A DNA stretch of 64,000 bases. Origin: Pseudobacteroides sp. Its GTDB lineage: Bacteria; Bacillota; Clostridia; Acetivibrionales; DSM-2933. Both the position numbers and the translations under genes were made by a program. Where the stretch lies: positions 1 through 64,000 of the forward strand of contig NZ_DATCTU010000036.1 in assembly GCF_036567765.1 (NCBI RefSeq). The letters are read 5' to 3'. This document shows positions 20,798 through 30,018 of the stretch, piece after piece. The notes beneath the pieces were generated by a model that saw only the letters and a list, made by a program, of their open reading frames with translations, had not been told where the DNA came from and did no database searches. The number at the start of each line of letters is the position of its first letter. The first letter of the stretch is position 1.

Positions 20798-22228
20798 CTA
20801 TTCTTTTTGAGAACCGTCACATGAGAATTTATTACCTTCCCCCGGAACCTGCATAGGATAGTCACCATCAAAACATGCTTTGCAAAAACCGCACTTAGAT
20901 CCGACAGGTGTGCTTATAAGTCCTTCGATGCTTAAATAGCTAAGGCTATCAGCCCCTATCATTTTCTTTATTTCATCAACTGTATGGCATGCAGCAGTCA
21001 GGTGCTTTCTAGAAGGCGTATCTATGCCAAAATAACACGGCCATTTAACCGGCGGTGAACTTATCTTAAGGTGAACCTCAGTCGCCCCGGCATCCCTTAG
21101 CAATTGAACTATTCTTTTACTTGTAGTTCCTCTTACTATGGAATCATCTACCATTATAACTCTTTTTCCTTCTATTGCATTTCTCATGGCGTTGAGCTTT
21201 ATTCTCACGCTCATTTCGCGTTTTCCCTGATCAGGCTGAATAAAGGTTCTCCCTACATACCTGTTCTTAATAAATCCCTGTGCATAGGGTATTCCCGACT
21301 GTTCAGAATATCCTAAAGCGGCTGTAATTCCCGAGTCAGGTACACCTATAACCAAGTCAGCCTCCACAGGATTTTCAATTGCTAATAGTCTTCCTGCTTC
21401 AAATCTGGCCCTGTAAACGCTTGCACCGTCTATATAACTGTCCGGCCTTGCAAAATATATATGTTCAAATATACAAAGTTTAGACTCATTCTCCAAATTG
21501 GTTTTTATGCTGGAAAGGCCCTCATCGCTGATAGCAACAATTTCTCCAGGCTCTACATCCCTGATAAAATTTGCACCTATAGCATCAAGAGCACAGGTTT
21601 CGGAAGCAAGAACATAAGAGTCACCCAGCATTCCTATACATAGAGGTCTTATTCCAAAGGGGTCCCTGATCCCCAATAGCTTTTTAGGTGTAAGAACAAC
21701 GAGTGCATAAGAACCCTTTACTTCTTTCATCATCTCAAATATTGCTTCTTCAATGCTGTTATTATGCCCCCTGTATCTGGAAATTAAATATGCCATTATT
21801 TCAGAATCAATAGTAGACTGAAATATAGCACCATTTTCCTCAAGCTTTTCTCGTATTTCTGAAGCATTGACCAGATTACCATTATGAGCTAAAGCCATCT
21901 TCCCATCCTTGTATTTGACCACTAAGGGCTGGGCATTTGCAAGAAGGCTGGCTCCGGTAGTAGAGTAACGAACATGACCGACTGCAGAACTCCCCTGAAG
22001 CCCATCTAGAATCTTTTCACTAAACACCTCAGGTACAAGACCCATTGCTTTATGATGTACTATATCACCCTCGGTGTTTACGGCTATACCGCAGCTCTCC
22101 TGCCCTCTGTGCTGCAGTGCATAAAGTGCATAGTAGGACATGCTTGCAACATCATGGCAGTTATTGCTGTAAATACCGAAAACCCCACACTCTTCTCTCA
22201 ACTTGTCCGGCCTATTATAATCATTCAT
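20798..22228 (-). CDS. purF: Amidophosphoribosyltransferase
   Basis: Committed step of purine synthesis: PRPP plus glutamine to phosphoribosylamine. The 476-residue protein has a short propeptide (13 residues) before the expected mature N-terminal nucleophile Cys14 (EECGVFGIY), the glutaminase domain, and the PRPP-binding loop VIMVDDSIVRGTTS. Cysteines in the C-terminal part (AACH, CGFCKAC) fit the B. subtilis type that carries a [4Fe-4S] cluster. It directly follows purE; purC, which often lies between them in clostridia, is absent. Confidence 0.97.
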   Translation of the reverse strand: MNDYNRPDKLREECGVFGIYSNNCHDVASMSYYALYALQHRGQESCGIAVNTEGDIVHHKAMGLVPEVFSEKILDGLQGSSAVGHVRYSTTGASLLANAQPLVVKYKDGKMALAHNGNLVNASEIREKLEENGAIFQSTIDSEIMAYLISRYRGHNNSIEEAIFEMMKEVKGSYALVVLTPKKLLGIRDPFGIRPLCIGMLGDSYVLASETCALDAIGANFIRDVEPGEIVAISDEGLSSIKTNLENESKLCIFEHIYFARPDSYIDGASVYRARFEAGRLLAIENPVEADLVIGVPDSGITAALGYSEQSGIPYAQGFIKNRYVGRTFIQPDQGKREMSVRIKLNAMRNAIEGKRVIMVDDSIVRGTTSKRIVQLLRDAGATEVHLKISSPPVKWPCYFGIDTPSRKHLTAACHTVDEIKKMIGADSLSYLSIEGLISTPVGSKCGFCKACFDGDYPMQVPGEGNKFSCDGSQKE

Positions 22229-22268
22229 AGCTAACTCCTTAAAATACCGACATCTTTATGTGTTGTTA

Positions 22269-22793
22269 TTATATATCCCATTTTCCATCCACAAGCTTAC
22301 TCTGTAGTGCTTCATTCTTTTCCTCAACTTTTTTTGCAAGCTTATTTTTAAAGGCCTTCATCTCTTCCCTTAGTCCTGGATAGCCTACAGACAGTATCTG
22401 TGCTGCAAGTATGGCAGCATTTTCAGCTCCGTCAATAGCAACTGTTGCAACAGGTATACCACTTGGCATCTGAACTATTGATAAAAGTGCATCCATTCCG
22501 TCCAATGTTGATGACTTGATAGGAACCCCGATGACAGGCAGTGTGGTATAAGCAGCTAATACTCCAGGCAAGTGTGCAGCTTTACCTGCAGCTGCGATTA
22601 TTACATCTATACCGTTTTCTTCTGCCTTCTTTGCAAACTCAGATGCCTTTTCAGGTGTTCTGTGTGCAGAACAAACCATAACATCCACTTTTATGTTGAA
22701 TTCCTGTAAAAGCTTGATACATCCCTTAAGAGTAGGTAAATCGGAATCGCTGCCCATTACTATGGCAACTCTCGCATCTTTTGAAGAACACAT
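22269..22793 (-). CDS. purE: N5-carboxyaminoimidazole ribonucleotide mutase, PurE class I
   Basis: Rearranges N5-CAIR to CAIR. The 174-residue protein carries GSDSDLPTLKG and the active-site SAHRTPE motif typical of class I PurE, plus AAGKAAHLPGVLAA. It is the first gene of the operon, about 100 nt behind a sigma-A-type promoter. Class I PurE normally needs PurK, which is not in this window. Confidence 0.96.
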   Translation of the reverse strand: MCSSKDARVAIVMGSDSDLPTLKGCIKLLQEFNIKVDVMVCSAHRTPEKASEFAKKAEENGIDVIIAAAGKAAHLPGVLAAYTTLPVIGVPIKSSTLDGMDALLSIVQMPSGIPVATVAIDGAENAAILAAQILSVGYPGLREEMKAFKNKLAKKVEEKNEALQSKLVDGKWDI

Positions 22794-22894
22794 AGCAAAA
22801 CCCCCATAATATAAATATTTTATAATAAATTGTAAGATTAATTATGCATTTTAGAAACTCATTTAAAACCTAAGCCCTTAGCTTTCTCACATAA

Positions 22895-22927
22895 ATTATA
22901 GTATCAAATCACTCTGCTGTTTGTCAA
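22895..22927 (-). promoter_or_regulatory. Promoter of the purine operon
   Basis: On the minus strand a perfect -35 TTGACA (22922-22927) stands 18 bp from TACTAT (22898-22903), or 21 bp from an overlapping TATAAT (22895-22900). It is about 100 nt upstream of purE. Confidence 0.7.
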
Positions 22928-22942
22928 TTTAAAGAGACAATA

Positions 22943-22984
22943 ATTACGAACATTTTTTTGATTTCTTTTAATAATATTCGTAAT
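22943..22984. promoter_or_regulatory. PurBox-like inverted pair, candidate PurR operator
   Basis: ATTACGAACATT (22943-22954) faces AATATTCGTAAT (22973-22984, complement ATTACGAATATT) across 18 bp, just upstream of the purE -35. Two facing CGAAC-type boxes 16-17 bp apart are the known layout of B. subtilis PurR sites. PurR itself is not in the window, so the link is an inference. Confidence 0.5.
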
Positions 22985-23098
22985 ATTGCCTATATACAAT
23001 ATAAAACTGTAAATTTATATACACTATAAAGGTTTTTTCATATCAATTATCCGAATATTTACTTGGGAGTGGGTAAGTAATTCTTTAATTATTACTTA

Positions 23099-23197
23099 GT
23101 AATGTTAAAGAAATAACTTCCCCTATCAGCTCGCTTTCGTATCCACTTAACTCGTGAATACACGCTCGCAAGGGGAAGTAATTCTTTAATCATTACC
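23099..23197. repeat. 100-bp palindromic element, copy B, with a half copy beside it
   Basis: Same architecture as copies A and C, with arm ends CTTCCCCT / AGGGGAAG and an inner hairpin GTATCCAC / GTGAATAC around TTAACTC. Compared with the other copies, paired positions have changed together. The element ends on the stop codon of the AEC carrier gene. A partial second right arm (23071-23095, GTAAGTAATTCTTTAATTAT) lies immediately to the left, as if from a second insertion. Confidence 0.75.
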
Positions 23198-24165
23198 TAA
23201 ACAAGTCCTGAGATAAACGGTAAGGTAATTATACAAATTATAGTTGAGAAAAATACATTTTCCGTTGCAAATCTGTAATCGGAATCATATTGTGAGGCTA
23301 ATGCAGGAACAATTGTTCCGCAGGGCATGGCTAGCTGTATAACTATAATTCCCTTTGCCATGGGAGATATAAAGTTTCCTGTCAACTTCAATATAAAGAA
23401 TGCTAAAAAAGGTATTATAAGAAGTTTAAAGATGCTAAGCATAACTGAAGGATACCGTTTTAGCAAATCATTCCTGCTTTTAATTTTGACCTCCGAAAGT
23501 ATCAACCCTATAAACAACATAGAAAGTGTAAAAGTTGTTTCCCCAAGGGGCTTTAGCGTACCAAAAACCACATCATATACAGTTCTTACCACAGAATTAT
23601 GCTCTACTATATTTTGTAAATTTATCAATATGCATATTATCCCTAATGTAAAAGCTATGGTATTACCGTTAATTAGGTGCTTAAGATTATCCTTCCAATT
23701 GCTTTCCTTATGTTTATTTACCAGATAAATTCCCAATGTCCACAGCAATGTATCATTTGCCAGATTATAGAATACAGCATACGTTAAAGCCAGCTTGACA
23801 CTTGCTGCATCATATACCGAACTTATTAAAGGAAATGCCAGAAACACAACGTTACCAAAGACAAAATGCATTTTAAATATACTTTTAGTTGCCACACCCA
23901 TTTTCAGCCTCTTACTTAAAATATGGCCTATTAAAAAAGATATAAGCATAAACGTAAGTCCGAAAATGTATATCCATATGCCGTTACCAAGCTCTTTACC
24001 TGTAATTTTGTTACCGGCTAATGTTATAAATATCAATATGGGTGCCGTGACTTTAACCACGAGCCGTGATAATATAACGCCGGAGTTTTCCGGTAAGTAA
24101 CCTGTCTTGCCGGCTATAAAACCAATGAATGCTAGAATTCCCAGCATAATTATTTTTATAGTCAT
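23197..24165 (-). CDS. AEC-family (auxin efflux carrier-like) transporter
   Basis: A 322-residue integral membrane protein with about ten hydrophobic segments in two halves, the second half starting near ILSEVKIKSRND. It carries the AEC pattern of a PA-P motif (KVTAPILIF) in the first half and MPCGTIVPALASQY in the second. Bacterial members export or exchange small organic acids such as malate or malonate, but substrate cannot be read from sequence. It is separated from guaA by a terminator and its 3' end abuts palindromic element B. Confidence 0.88.
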   Translation of the reverse strand: MTIKIIMLGILAFIGFIAGKTGYLPENSGVILSRLVVKVTAPILIFITLAGNKITGKELGNGIWIYIFGLTFMLISFLIGHILSKRLKMGVATKSIFKMHFVFGNVVFLAFPLISSVYDAASVKLALTYAVFYNLANDTLLWTLGIYLVNKHKESNWKDNLKHLINGNTIAFTLGIICILINLQNIVEHNSVVRTVYDVVFGTLKPLGETTFTLSMLFIGLILSEVKIKSRNDLLKRYPSVMLSIFKLLIIPFLAFFILKLTGNFISPMAKGIIVIQLAMPCGTIVPALASQYDSDYRFATENVFFSTIICIITLPFISGLV

Positions 24166-24190
24166 CTATAAACCCCCCAAACATAAATAT

Positions 24191-24212
24191 AAAGGGGTTT
24201 TTAGGCCCCTTT
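24191..24212. terminator. Intrinsic terminator after guaA
   Basis: AAAGGGG pairs with CCCCTTT around an 8-nt loop, with T-rich tracts on both sides. On the minus strand it separates guaA from the AEC gene. Confidence 0.8.
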
Positions 24213-24233
24213 TATTTTGCACCACTTTTTATT

Positions 24234-25769
24234 TTATTCCCACTCGATAGTAGCAGGCGGCTTGCTTGTAATGTCGTAAACAATTCTGTTTATGTGTTTT
24301 ACTTCATTTACTATTCTGTTAGAAATCTTCTCCAATAAATCATAGGGTATTCTTGCCCAGTCAGCTGTCATAAAGTCGGTAGTAGTCACCGCTCTAAGAG
24401 CCAACGTATAGTCATAGGTTCTTTCGTCCCCCATGACACCGACGCTTCGCATTCCGGTCAACACAGTAAAGTACTGATTTATTTGCCTGTCCAGTCCTGC
24501 ATTGGCAATCTCTTCTCTGAATATATGATCGGAATCCTTAACAATTTCCAGCTTGTCTATGGTTATGTCCCCAATGATCCTTATCGCCAAACCTGGTCCG
24601 GGGAACGGCTGCCTCCATACTATTTCCCCAGGTATTCCAAGTTCCTCTCCGACTCTTCTTACCTCATCCTTAAAAAGGTTTCTTAATGGCTCGATTATTT
24701 CTTTAAAATCAACATAGTCAGGAAGCCCGCCTACGTTATGATGGCTTTTAATAACAGCCGCATTCCCTACTCCGCTCTCAATAACGTCGGGATAAATAGT
24801 TCCCTGAACAAGAAAATCAACTTTTCCAATCTTTTTAGCTTCTTCCTCAAAAACCCTTATAAATTCTTCGCCGATTATTTTTCTCTTAGTCTCAGGCTCC
24901 GATACACCAGCAAGCTTTTCTAAAAATCTGTCTTCCGCATTAACCCTTATGAGGTTTAGATCAAATTGCTCTGTAAAAACCTTTTCTACCTGGTCTCCCT
25001 CATACTTTCTAAGAAGCCCATGATCCACAAAAATACAGGTAAGCTGCTTGCCTATGGCTTTATGTATCATAACAGCCGCCACAGATGAATCTACACCGCC
25101 CGATAATGCACACAAAACCTTTTTATCGCCTACTTTATCCTTTATTGCCTTAATAGATTGTTCTACAAAGGATGACATTATCCAGTCCCCTGAACAACCG
25201 CATACATTATATAAAAAGTTCCTTAGGACTTCCATTCCTCTTGGTGTATGCGAAACCTCGGGATGGAACTGCACTCCATAAAACTTCCTTTCTTTATTTT
25301 CCATAGCAGCATTACAGCAATTTGAAGACGAAGCAATGCAGCTAAATCCTTCTGGAAGCTTACTTACAAAATAAGTATGGCTCATCCAGCATGTTGTATC
25401 CTTGTCTATTCCATTAAACAGCTTACCATCTGTATTAAGCGTAATGTCATTTTTGCCGTATTCCCTTTGTTCAGCCCTTTCTACACTTCCGCCAAGCATT
25501 ACGCCCATTAGCTGCATTCCGTAGCAAATACCTAAAATGGGCACGCCTAAATTGAATATTTCCTTGTCACAGAAAGGTGCACCCTCATCAAGTACTGACG
25601 CAGGACCACCAGAGAAAATGATACCCTTTGGATTTAAGGATTTTATTTTCTCGATAGATGCATTATAAGGTAAAACCTCACAATACACATTTGCTTCCCT
25701 TACTCTTCTTGCAATCAGCTGATTATATTGAGCTCCAAAATCAAGCACTATTATCATTTCATTGTTCAA
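24234..25769 (-). CDS. guaA: GMP synthase (glutamine-hydrolysing)
   Basis: Aminates XMP to GMP. It has an N-terminal class I glutaminase (GICYGMQLM with the nucleophile Cys, and QFHPEVSHT with His/Glu), the ATP pyrophosphatase P-loop [10 protein letters not shown], and the C-terminal dimerisation domain ending PPATIEWE. I prefer the TTG at 25769 (511 residues, [12 protein letters not shown]) because AAGGGG lies 9 nt upstream; an ATG at 25757 has no such site. It is separate from the pur operon but next to it. Confidence 0.97.
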   Translation of the reverse strand: MNNEMIIVLDFGAQYNQLIARRVREANVYCEVLPYNASIEKIKSLNPKGIIFSGGPASVLDEGAPFCDKEIFNLGVPILGICYGMQLMGVMLGGSVERAEQREYGKNDITLNTDGKLFNGIDKDTTCWMSHTYFVSKLPEGFSCIASSSNCCNAAMENKERKFYGVQFHPEVSHTPRGMEVLRNFLYNVCGCSGDWIMSSFVEQSIKAIKDKVGDKKVLCALSGGVDSSVAAVMIHKAIGKQLTCIFVDHGLLRKYEGDQVEKVFTEQFDLNLIRVNAEDRFLEKLAGVSEPETKRKIIGEEFIRVFEEEAKKIGKVDFLVQGTIYPDVIESGVGNAAVIKSHHNVGGLPDYVDFKEIIEPLRNLFKDEVRRVGEELGIPGEIVWRQPFPGPGLAIRIIGDITIDKLEIVKDSDHIFREEIANAGLDRQINQYFTVLTGMRSVGVMGDERTYDYTLALRAVTTTDFMTADWARIPYDLLEKISNRIVNEVKHINRIVYDITSKPPATIEWE

Positions 25770-25930
25770 AAATAACAACCCCTTACATAAAACTTTATAA
25801 ATTTATGATCTAAATAAGCCCGTCATAATTATTAACCCATTAATCATTTAAATATTATATAGGATTTTGTAGATATATGCAAAGCAAATTTTTAATTGCC
25901 TATGTCATGATTTCAAAACATACAATAGTA

Positions 25931-26872
25931 TTAAAACAAACCCTGGCAGGCACTTCCGTTAAGATAATTGAACTTTAGTCCCTGGCACCTGTTTTCTTCT
26001 TTCATTTTAGCTTCGATCATATCGTGTATTTTCCACCAACTTGTTCCCCAGTTGCAAAAAAGGGATCTTTCCTTTGGTGCCCGCCCTATTAGCCTCTGTA
26101 TAACTATTTCAGGCGATAAAAACTCTAGAAAAGCAATAACCCTTTCTATATATTCTTCCAAAGTCACAGGTTTAATAAGTCCTTTTTTGTATAAATCACC
26201 CATTCCTGTGCCTTCTAAAATATACATTGAATGGCATTTCACCTGATTTACACCTAAAGCAGATATTATCCTTGCACCCTCTATCACATCATCCATGTTA
26301 TCCATCGGAAGATCTACAATATAATGAGCACATGTCATGAGTCCGTAATTCTTTATACGGATTGCTGCATCAATAAACTCCGCAAGAAGGTGACCACGGT
26401 AAATAGCCTTCAGGGTATGATAATTCACAGTCTGAAGGCCTAGTTCTATAACAATATCAATATTTCTGCTGTTTTTTATGCTCTGCAAAAATGAAAGATA
26501 GCTGTCATTTATACAGTCAGGCCTGGTGGAAATGTAGATGGCAGCAACACCTGGCATACATGAGTCGCTGATGTATGCCTTAAATCTTTCCACAGGAAGG
26601 TATGTGTTTGTGTAATTTTGAAAATATATAATAAACTTTTCTGCTTTATATTTTTCACCTATATACCTGGAGTTGATTTCTATTTGTTCCCTAACCCCAA
26701 GCTGATTTGAAAGGTTTTCAAATCCTGCCCCTTCCTCACCGCAAAAAAGACAGCCCTTCGTTCCTAGTGTGCCATCCCTGTTAGGGCATGTTACCGGAAT
26801 ATTAATGGGTATTTTATAAACCTTTGCCTTGTACTTTTCCTTTAAATAATCCGAAAACTTATTGTAATACAT
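25931..26872 (-). CDS. Radical SAM protein, TIGR01212 (YhcC-like) family
   Basis: A 313-residue radical SAM protein. Its cluster site is the family-specific long-spaced motif TCPNRDGTLGTKGCLFC, followed by GGE-type SAM-binding and IELGLQTVNYHTLKAIYRGH strands, and a conserved end with LIGRAPKERSLFCNW. The family is widespread but its reaction is unknown, with tRNA or cofactor modification suggested. It sits 10 bp upstream... downstream of larC on the same strand, so co-transcription with larB-larC is likely. Confidence 0.88.
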   Translation of the reverse strand: MYYNKFSDYLKEKYKAKVYKIPINIPVTCPNRDGTLGTKGCLFCGEEGAGFENLSNQLGVREQIEINSRYIGEKYKAEKFIIYFQNYTNTYLPVERFKAYISDSCMPGVAAIYISTRPDCINDSYLSFLQSIKNSRNIDIVIELGLQTVNYHTLKAIYRGHLLAEFIDAAIRIKNYGLMTCAHYIVDLPMDNMDDVIEGARIISALGVNQVKCHSMYILEGTGMGDLYKKGLIKPVTLEEYIERVIAFLEFLSPEIVIQRLIGRAPKERSLFCNWGTSWWKIHDMIEAKMKEENRCQGLKFNYLNGSACQGLF

Positions 26873-26881
26873 ACCTATTCC

Positions 26882-28270
26882 CTAATTTCCTTCATACCTG
26901 TTTTTCACGCATTGCTCAGATTGTGCCATATGTCTGTTTACCTGTTCATAAACCGCAATTAGAGGCATTCCTGTTTTGAGTGCTATATCCTTGCAATCCT
27001 CATATTCAGGAGTTACCTTCTTAACATTTCCCCTGGTTGATATTTTTACCCTTACATCACCAAAGCCTGTATTGATCTTTACGACTTCTCTATCCATAAC
27101 GTGCCTTTTGACAACGCTCCTTCTAACTCCGATAGTAGAAGTCTCTCTTAATATAATATCAGCCATTTTTTCTTCAAGCTGCTTTTTACACAAAACCGAC
27201 AGCATATATGCCGGGCGGTTTTTCTTCATATAAATCGACGTATAATACACATCTGCAGCACCGTGCTCAAGGAGTTTTTCCATGGTAAAACCAAGAATTT
27301 CAGAGGTCGTATCGTCTATGTTGGTCTCTAAAAGGACCATATCCTCCATGAGGCTGTCATGACTTAAAATAGTTCCTAAAACCACTCTCAGGGCGTTTAA
27401 CCTGCCTGTCTCTCTTTTACCGAAACCATAACCCACCTTGTCAATAATCATCACAGGCATGCTGCCAAAGTTCCTGCATAGAGTCTTTACAATGCCTGCT
27501 CCTGTTGGTGTAATGAGCTCTGTCTTAACATCCTCAATTACTAAAGGGATCTGAGAGTTCGCCAAAATTTCCATAACCGCAGGTACCGGAACCGGTATAA
27601 TCCCATGGGCACATTCGATAAAGCCCTGCCCGTCGTGAAGAGGAGAGCAATAAACTTCCTTAACTCCCAAAAGGTCAAGGCATATGGAAGTTCCTACAAT
27701 ATCTACAATTGAATCTACAGCACCAACCTCATGAAAATGAATCTCATTGATGCTTTTATTATGCACCTTTGCCTCTGCTCTTGCAATTTCTCTAAAAACC
27801 TTTTTACTGATGCTTTTAATACTTTGCTTTAATATACTTGCATCAATAAGGGCTTCGATATCCAAAAGATTTCTCCCGTGTTCATGATGATGACTGTTGT
27901 CTTGGCTATGGTCGTGGTGATGATCGTGGTCATGGTCATGATGATGGTTGTGATTGCCATCGTTATTATTGTTGTGACCAACATCGTGACTATGGTCCTG
28001 GTCATGCTTCAAAGACATTTCTGTTTGCAAATGCCCTTTTTGTTCCATGCGTTTAACCAGGTCATCATACTCTTCATTTACGATAACATTAAAATCAGTT
28101 CCGGCAATGCCCTGCCTGGTTGTCTTTTCAATGAGCACCTCGCATCCACCCAGGTTTAGCTTCCTAAGCTCCTCCAAAAATAACTCCTTATCGATTCCAA
28201 GGTCTAGCAATGCCCCTACAGTCATATCACCGCTTATTCCGGAAAAACAATCAAAATAAAGAACCTTCAT
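26882..28270 (-). CDS. larC: Nickel-pincer cofactor biosynthesis protein LarC
   Basis: Inserts nickel into the pyridinium dithiodicarboxylate precursor, the last step of nickel-pincer cofactor synthesis, using CTP. The protein begins MKVLYFDCFSGISGDM and has the family segments FHEVGAVDSIVDIVG and LITPTGAGIVKTL. Between about 92 and 140 lies an Asp/His/Asn-rich tract with dozens of His, expected to bind Ni. The gene is one continuous frame of 462 residues, unlike Lactiplantibacillus plantarum larC, which needs a frameshift. The start at 28270 is set by GGAG 7 nt upstream. larB lies 15 bp upstream. Confidence 0.95.
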   Translation of the reverse strand: MKVLYFDCFSGISGDMTVGALLDLGIDKELFLEELRKLNLGGCEVLIEKTTRQGIAGTDFNVIVNEEYDDLVKRMEQKGHLQTEMSLKHDQDHSHDVGHNNNNDGNHNHHHDHDHDHHHDHSQDNSHHHEHGRNLLDIEALIDASILKQSIKSISKKVFREIARAEAKVHNKSINEIHFHEVGAVDSIVDIVGTSICLDLLGVKEVYCSPLHDGQGFIECAHGIIPVPVPAVMEILANSQIPLVIEDVKTELITPTGAGIVKTLCRNFGSMPVMIIDKVGYGFGKRETGRLNALRVVLGTILSHDSLMEDMVLLETNIDDTTSEILGFTMEKLLEHGAADVYYTSIYMKKNRPAYMLSVLCKKQLEEKMADIILRETSTIGVRRSVVKRHVMDREVVKINTGFGDVRVKISTRGNVKKVTPEYEDCKDIALKTGMPLIAVYEQVNRHMAQSEQCVKNRYEGN

Positions 28271-28285
28271 AGGCATTCTCCTTAT

Positions 28286-29041
28286 TTATAATCTATTTAT
28301 CATCGCTGCTAAAAAACCTGCCCCAAATCCGTTATCAATGTTTACTACACCAATACCGCTTGCACAGCTGTTAAGCATAGTCAGAAGTGCCGATAAGCCG
28401 CCGAAATTGGCCCCATAACCTACACTTGTAGGTACTGCAATAACAGGCTTGTCCACCATACCTGCAACAACACTGGCAAGTGCACCCTCCATACCTGCAA
28501 CAACAACCAATACATTAGCTTTTAACAGTATTTCCGATTTTGCAAATAGCCTGTGTATACCTGCAACTCCGACATCATACACCCTTACCACTGAATTACC
28601 CATGGTTTCCGCTGTAATAGCCGCTTCCTCTGCAACGGGTATGTCCGATGTTCCTGCTGTAACAATCGCTATGGTTTTCACCGACTTGGATACTTCTCTT
28701 TTTTTCACCACTATGATCCGGGCACTTTCGTAATAAACAGCATCCTCTGTAATTTCTTTTACCGTCTCAAAAACCGATACATCGGCACGTGTAGCCATTA
28801 TATTGTTATTTTTCTCCATGAGCTTCAAAATTATTGCTTTGATCTGTTCATTTGTTTTACCTTCGCAGTAAACAACTTCAGGGTACCCGTTTCTGATATT
28901 TCGATGATGGTCTACCTTTGCAAAGCCCAAGTCCTCAAAAGGCAATGTTTTAAGCCTTTCAACCGCATCATCAACATTCACCTTTCCATCCTGGACATTT
29001 TTAAGCAATTCCTTTAAACTCTCGATCTCTATGGCCACCAC
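28286..29041 (-). CDS. larB: Nickel-pincer cofactor biosynthesis protein LarB
   Basis: LarB carboxylates and hydrolyses nicotinate adenine dinucleotide to start nickel-pincer cofactor synthesis. The 251-residue protein has the LarB N-terminal domain and a PurE-like C-terminal domain with VTAGTSDIPVAEEA, GMEGALASVVAGM and NSCASGIGVVNIDNGFGAG. It precedes larC by 15 bp. LarE (sulfur donor) and a LarA-type racemase are not in this window, so they must be elsewhere if the pathway is complete. Confidence 0.95.
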   Translation of the reverse strand: MVAIEIESLKELLKNVQDGKVNVDDAVERLKTLPFEDLGFAKVDHHRNIRNGYPEVVYCEGKTNEQIKAIILKLMEKNNNIMATRADVSVFETVKEITEDAVYYESARIIVVKKREVSKSVKTIAIVTAGTSDIPVAEEAAITAETMGNSVVRVYDVGVAGIHRLFAKSEILLKANVLVVVAGMEGALASVVAGMVDKPVIAVPTSVGYGANFGGLSALLTMLNSCASGIGVVNIDNGFGAGFLAAMINRL

Positions 29042-29092
29042 ACCCTTTTAAAAATTTTGCTTTAATGCATTTCCAACACTTTAATTATTGTC

Positions 29093-29971
29093 TCACTTAT
29101 CAAACAGTTTATTTATCGACAGCCTTATGCCTTCATCAATGCTGCCTTTCTCACAGGCCACATCGGCTGTTGCCAAAGCCATAACCCTGTATAACTCATT
29201 TTCCAGACAACCGCTTTTTTTATTTAATGCTTCAATATGCCTCTTTATCACATTTAAGTCACCCCTGGATATGGGACCTGTAAGAGACATGATACTGCCA
29301 AACTTTTCAATATTGGCAACAGTCCCCTTTAATAATGGCAAAAACGCATTAATACCGATTTGGTTCTCAACATCCATTACCCTTAGCAGTTTTTCAACTG
29401 TGTAAGAAAGGGTAACTGTATAATTGGATATTATACATGCACAGGCATGGTATATGGGCTTATTGGCCTTTTGGATATTAATGATTTTTCCGTTTAGTGC
29501 ATCAACCAAATATTTTGCAGCTAAATAAGCCTCACCACAGCCTTCAAATCCAAAATAAATCCCTTCAAATATCTTAGGATCATTTGCTGCATCAGCAAAT
29601 GTCTGGATAGGATGTAAAGAGCCTGTATAAACACCTGTGCCCAAATCAACAAGCTCATCAGATGTCAGAGCACCGCTCATATGAAAAAAACACTTATTTT
29701 TTAAGCTATCAGCCTCTGTCGATTGTGATATATGTATCGCTGCGTTTTTTATTTGAGAGTCGGGAACCGTTATAAAAATAATATCCGACCGAGCTACTGT
29801 TTTCTTTAAATCATTTTCAACACAAACTCCCAAACTGTTGCAGAGCTTATTTTGGGAAACTCCTCCAATGCTGTAAAGCCCTGATAATATAAACCCTTTT
29901 GATTGTAAAGCGACAGCAAGGCTGCTTCCAAGTTTTCCGGTTCCAATTATACCGATACTTTTTGAATTCAT
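29093..29971 (-). CDS. Rossmann-fold and DUF2520 domain protein
   Basis: A 292-residue oxidoreductase-like protein. The N-terminal Rossmann fold starts IGIIGTGKLGSSLAVALQ, a nucleotide-binding GxGxxG pattern, and has FITVPDSQI after the fourth strand. The second half is the DUF2520 helical domain with SLHPIQTFAD and GPISRGD. This resembles ketopantoate or pyrroline-carboxylate reductases, but the family's reaction is not known. It lies between larB and prfB on the same strand. Confidence 0.88.
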   Translation of the reverse strand: MNSKSIGIIGTGKLGSSLAVALQSKGFILSGLYSIGGVSQNKLCNSLGVCVENDLKKTVARSDIIFITVPDSQIKNAAIHISQSTEADSLKNKCFFHMSGALTSDELVDLGTGVYTGSLHPIQTFADAANDPKIFEGIYFGFEGCGEAYLAAKYLVDALNGKIINIQKANKPIYHACACIISNYTVTLSYTVEKLLRVMDVENQIGINAFLPLLKGTVANIEKFGSIMSLTGPISRGDLNVIKRHIEALNKKSGCLENELYRVMALATADVACEKGSIDEGIRLSINKLFDK

Positions 29972-30018
29972 AGCAGCCCCCTTAATAGTATTAAATGATA
30001 TTTATACAAAGCTTTTGT

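Noticed and set aside
22794..22894. Possible guanine riboswitch in the purE leader
   Set aside because: The conserved loop sequences and three-way junction of purine riboswitches are not present.
27878..28159. Met/Val-rich frame opposite larC
   Set aside because: It arises from CAT/GTG runs complementary to the His-rich tract of LarC.
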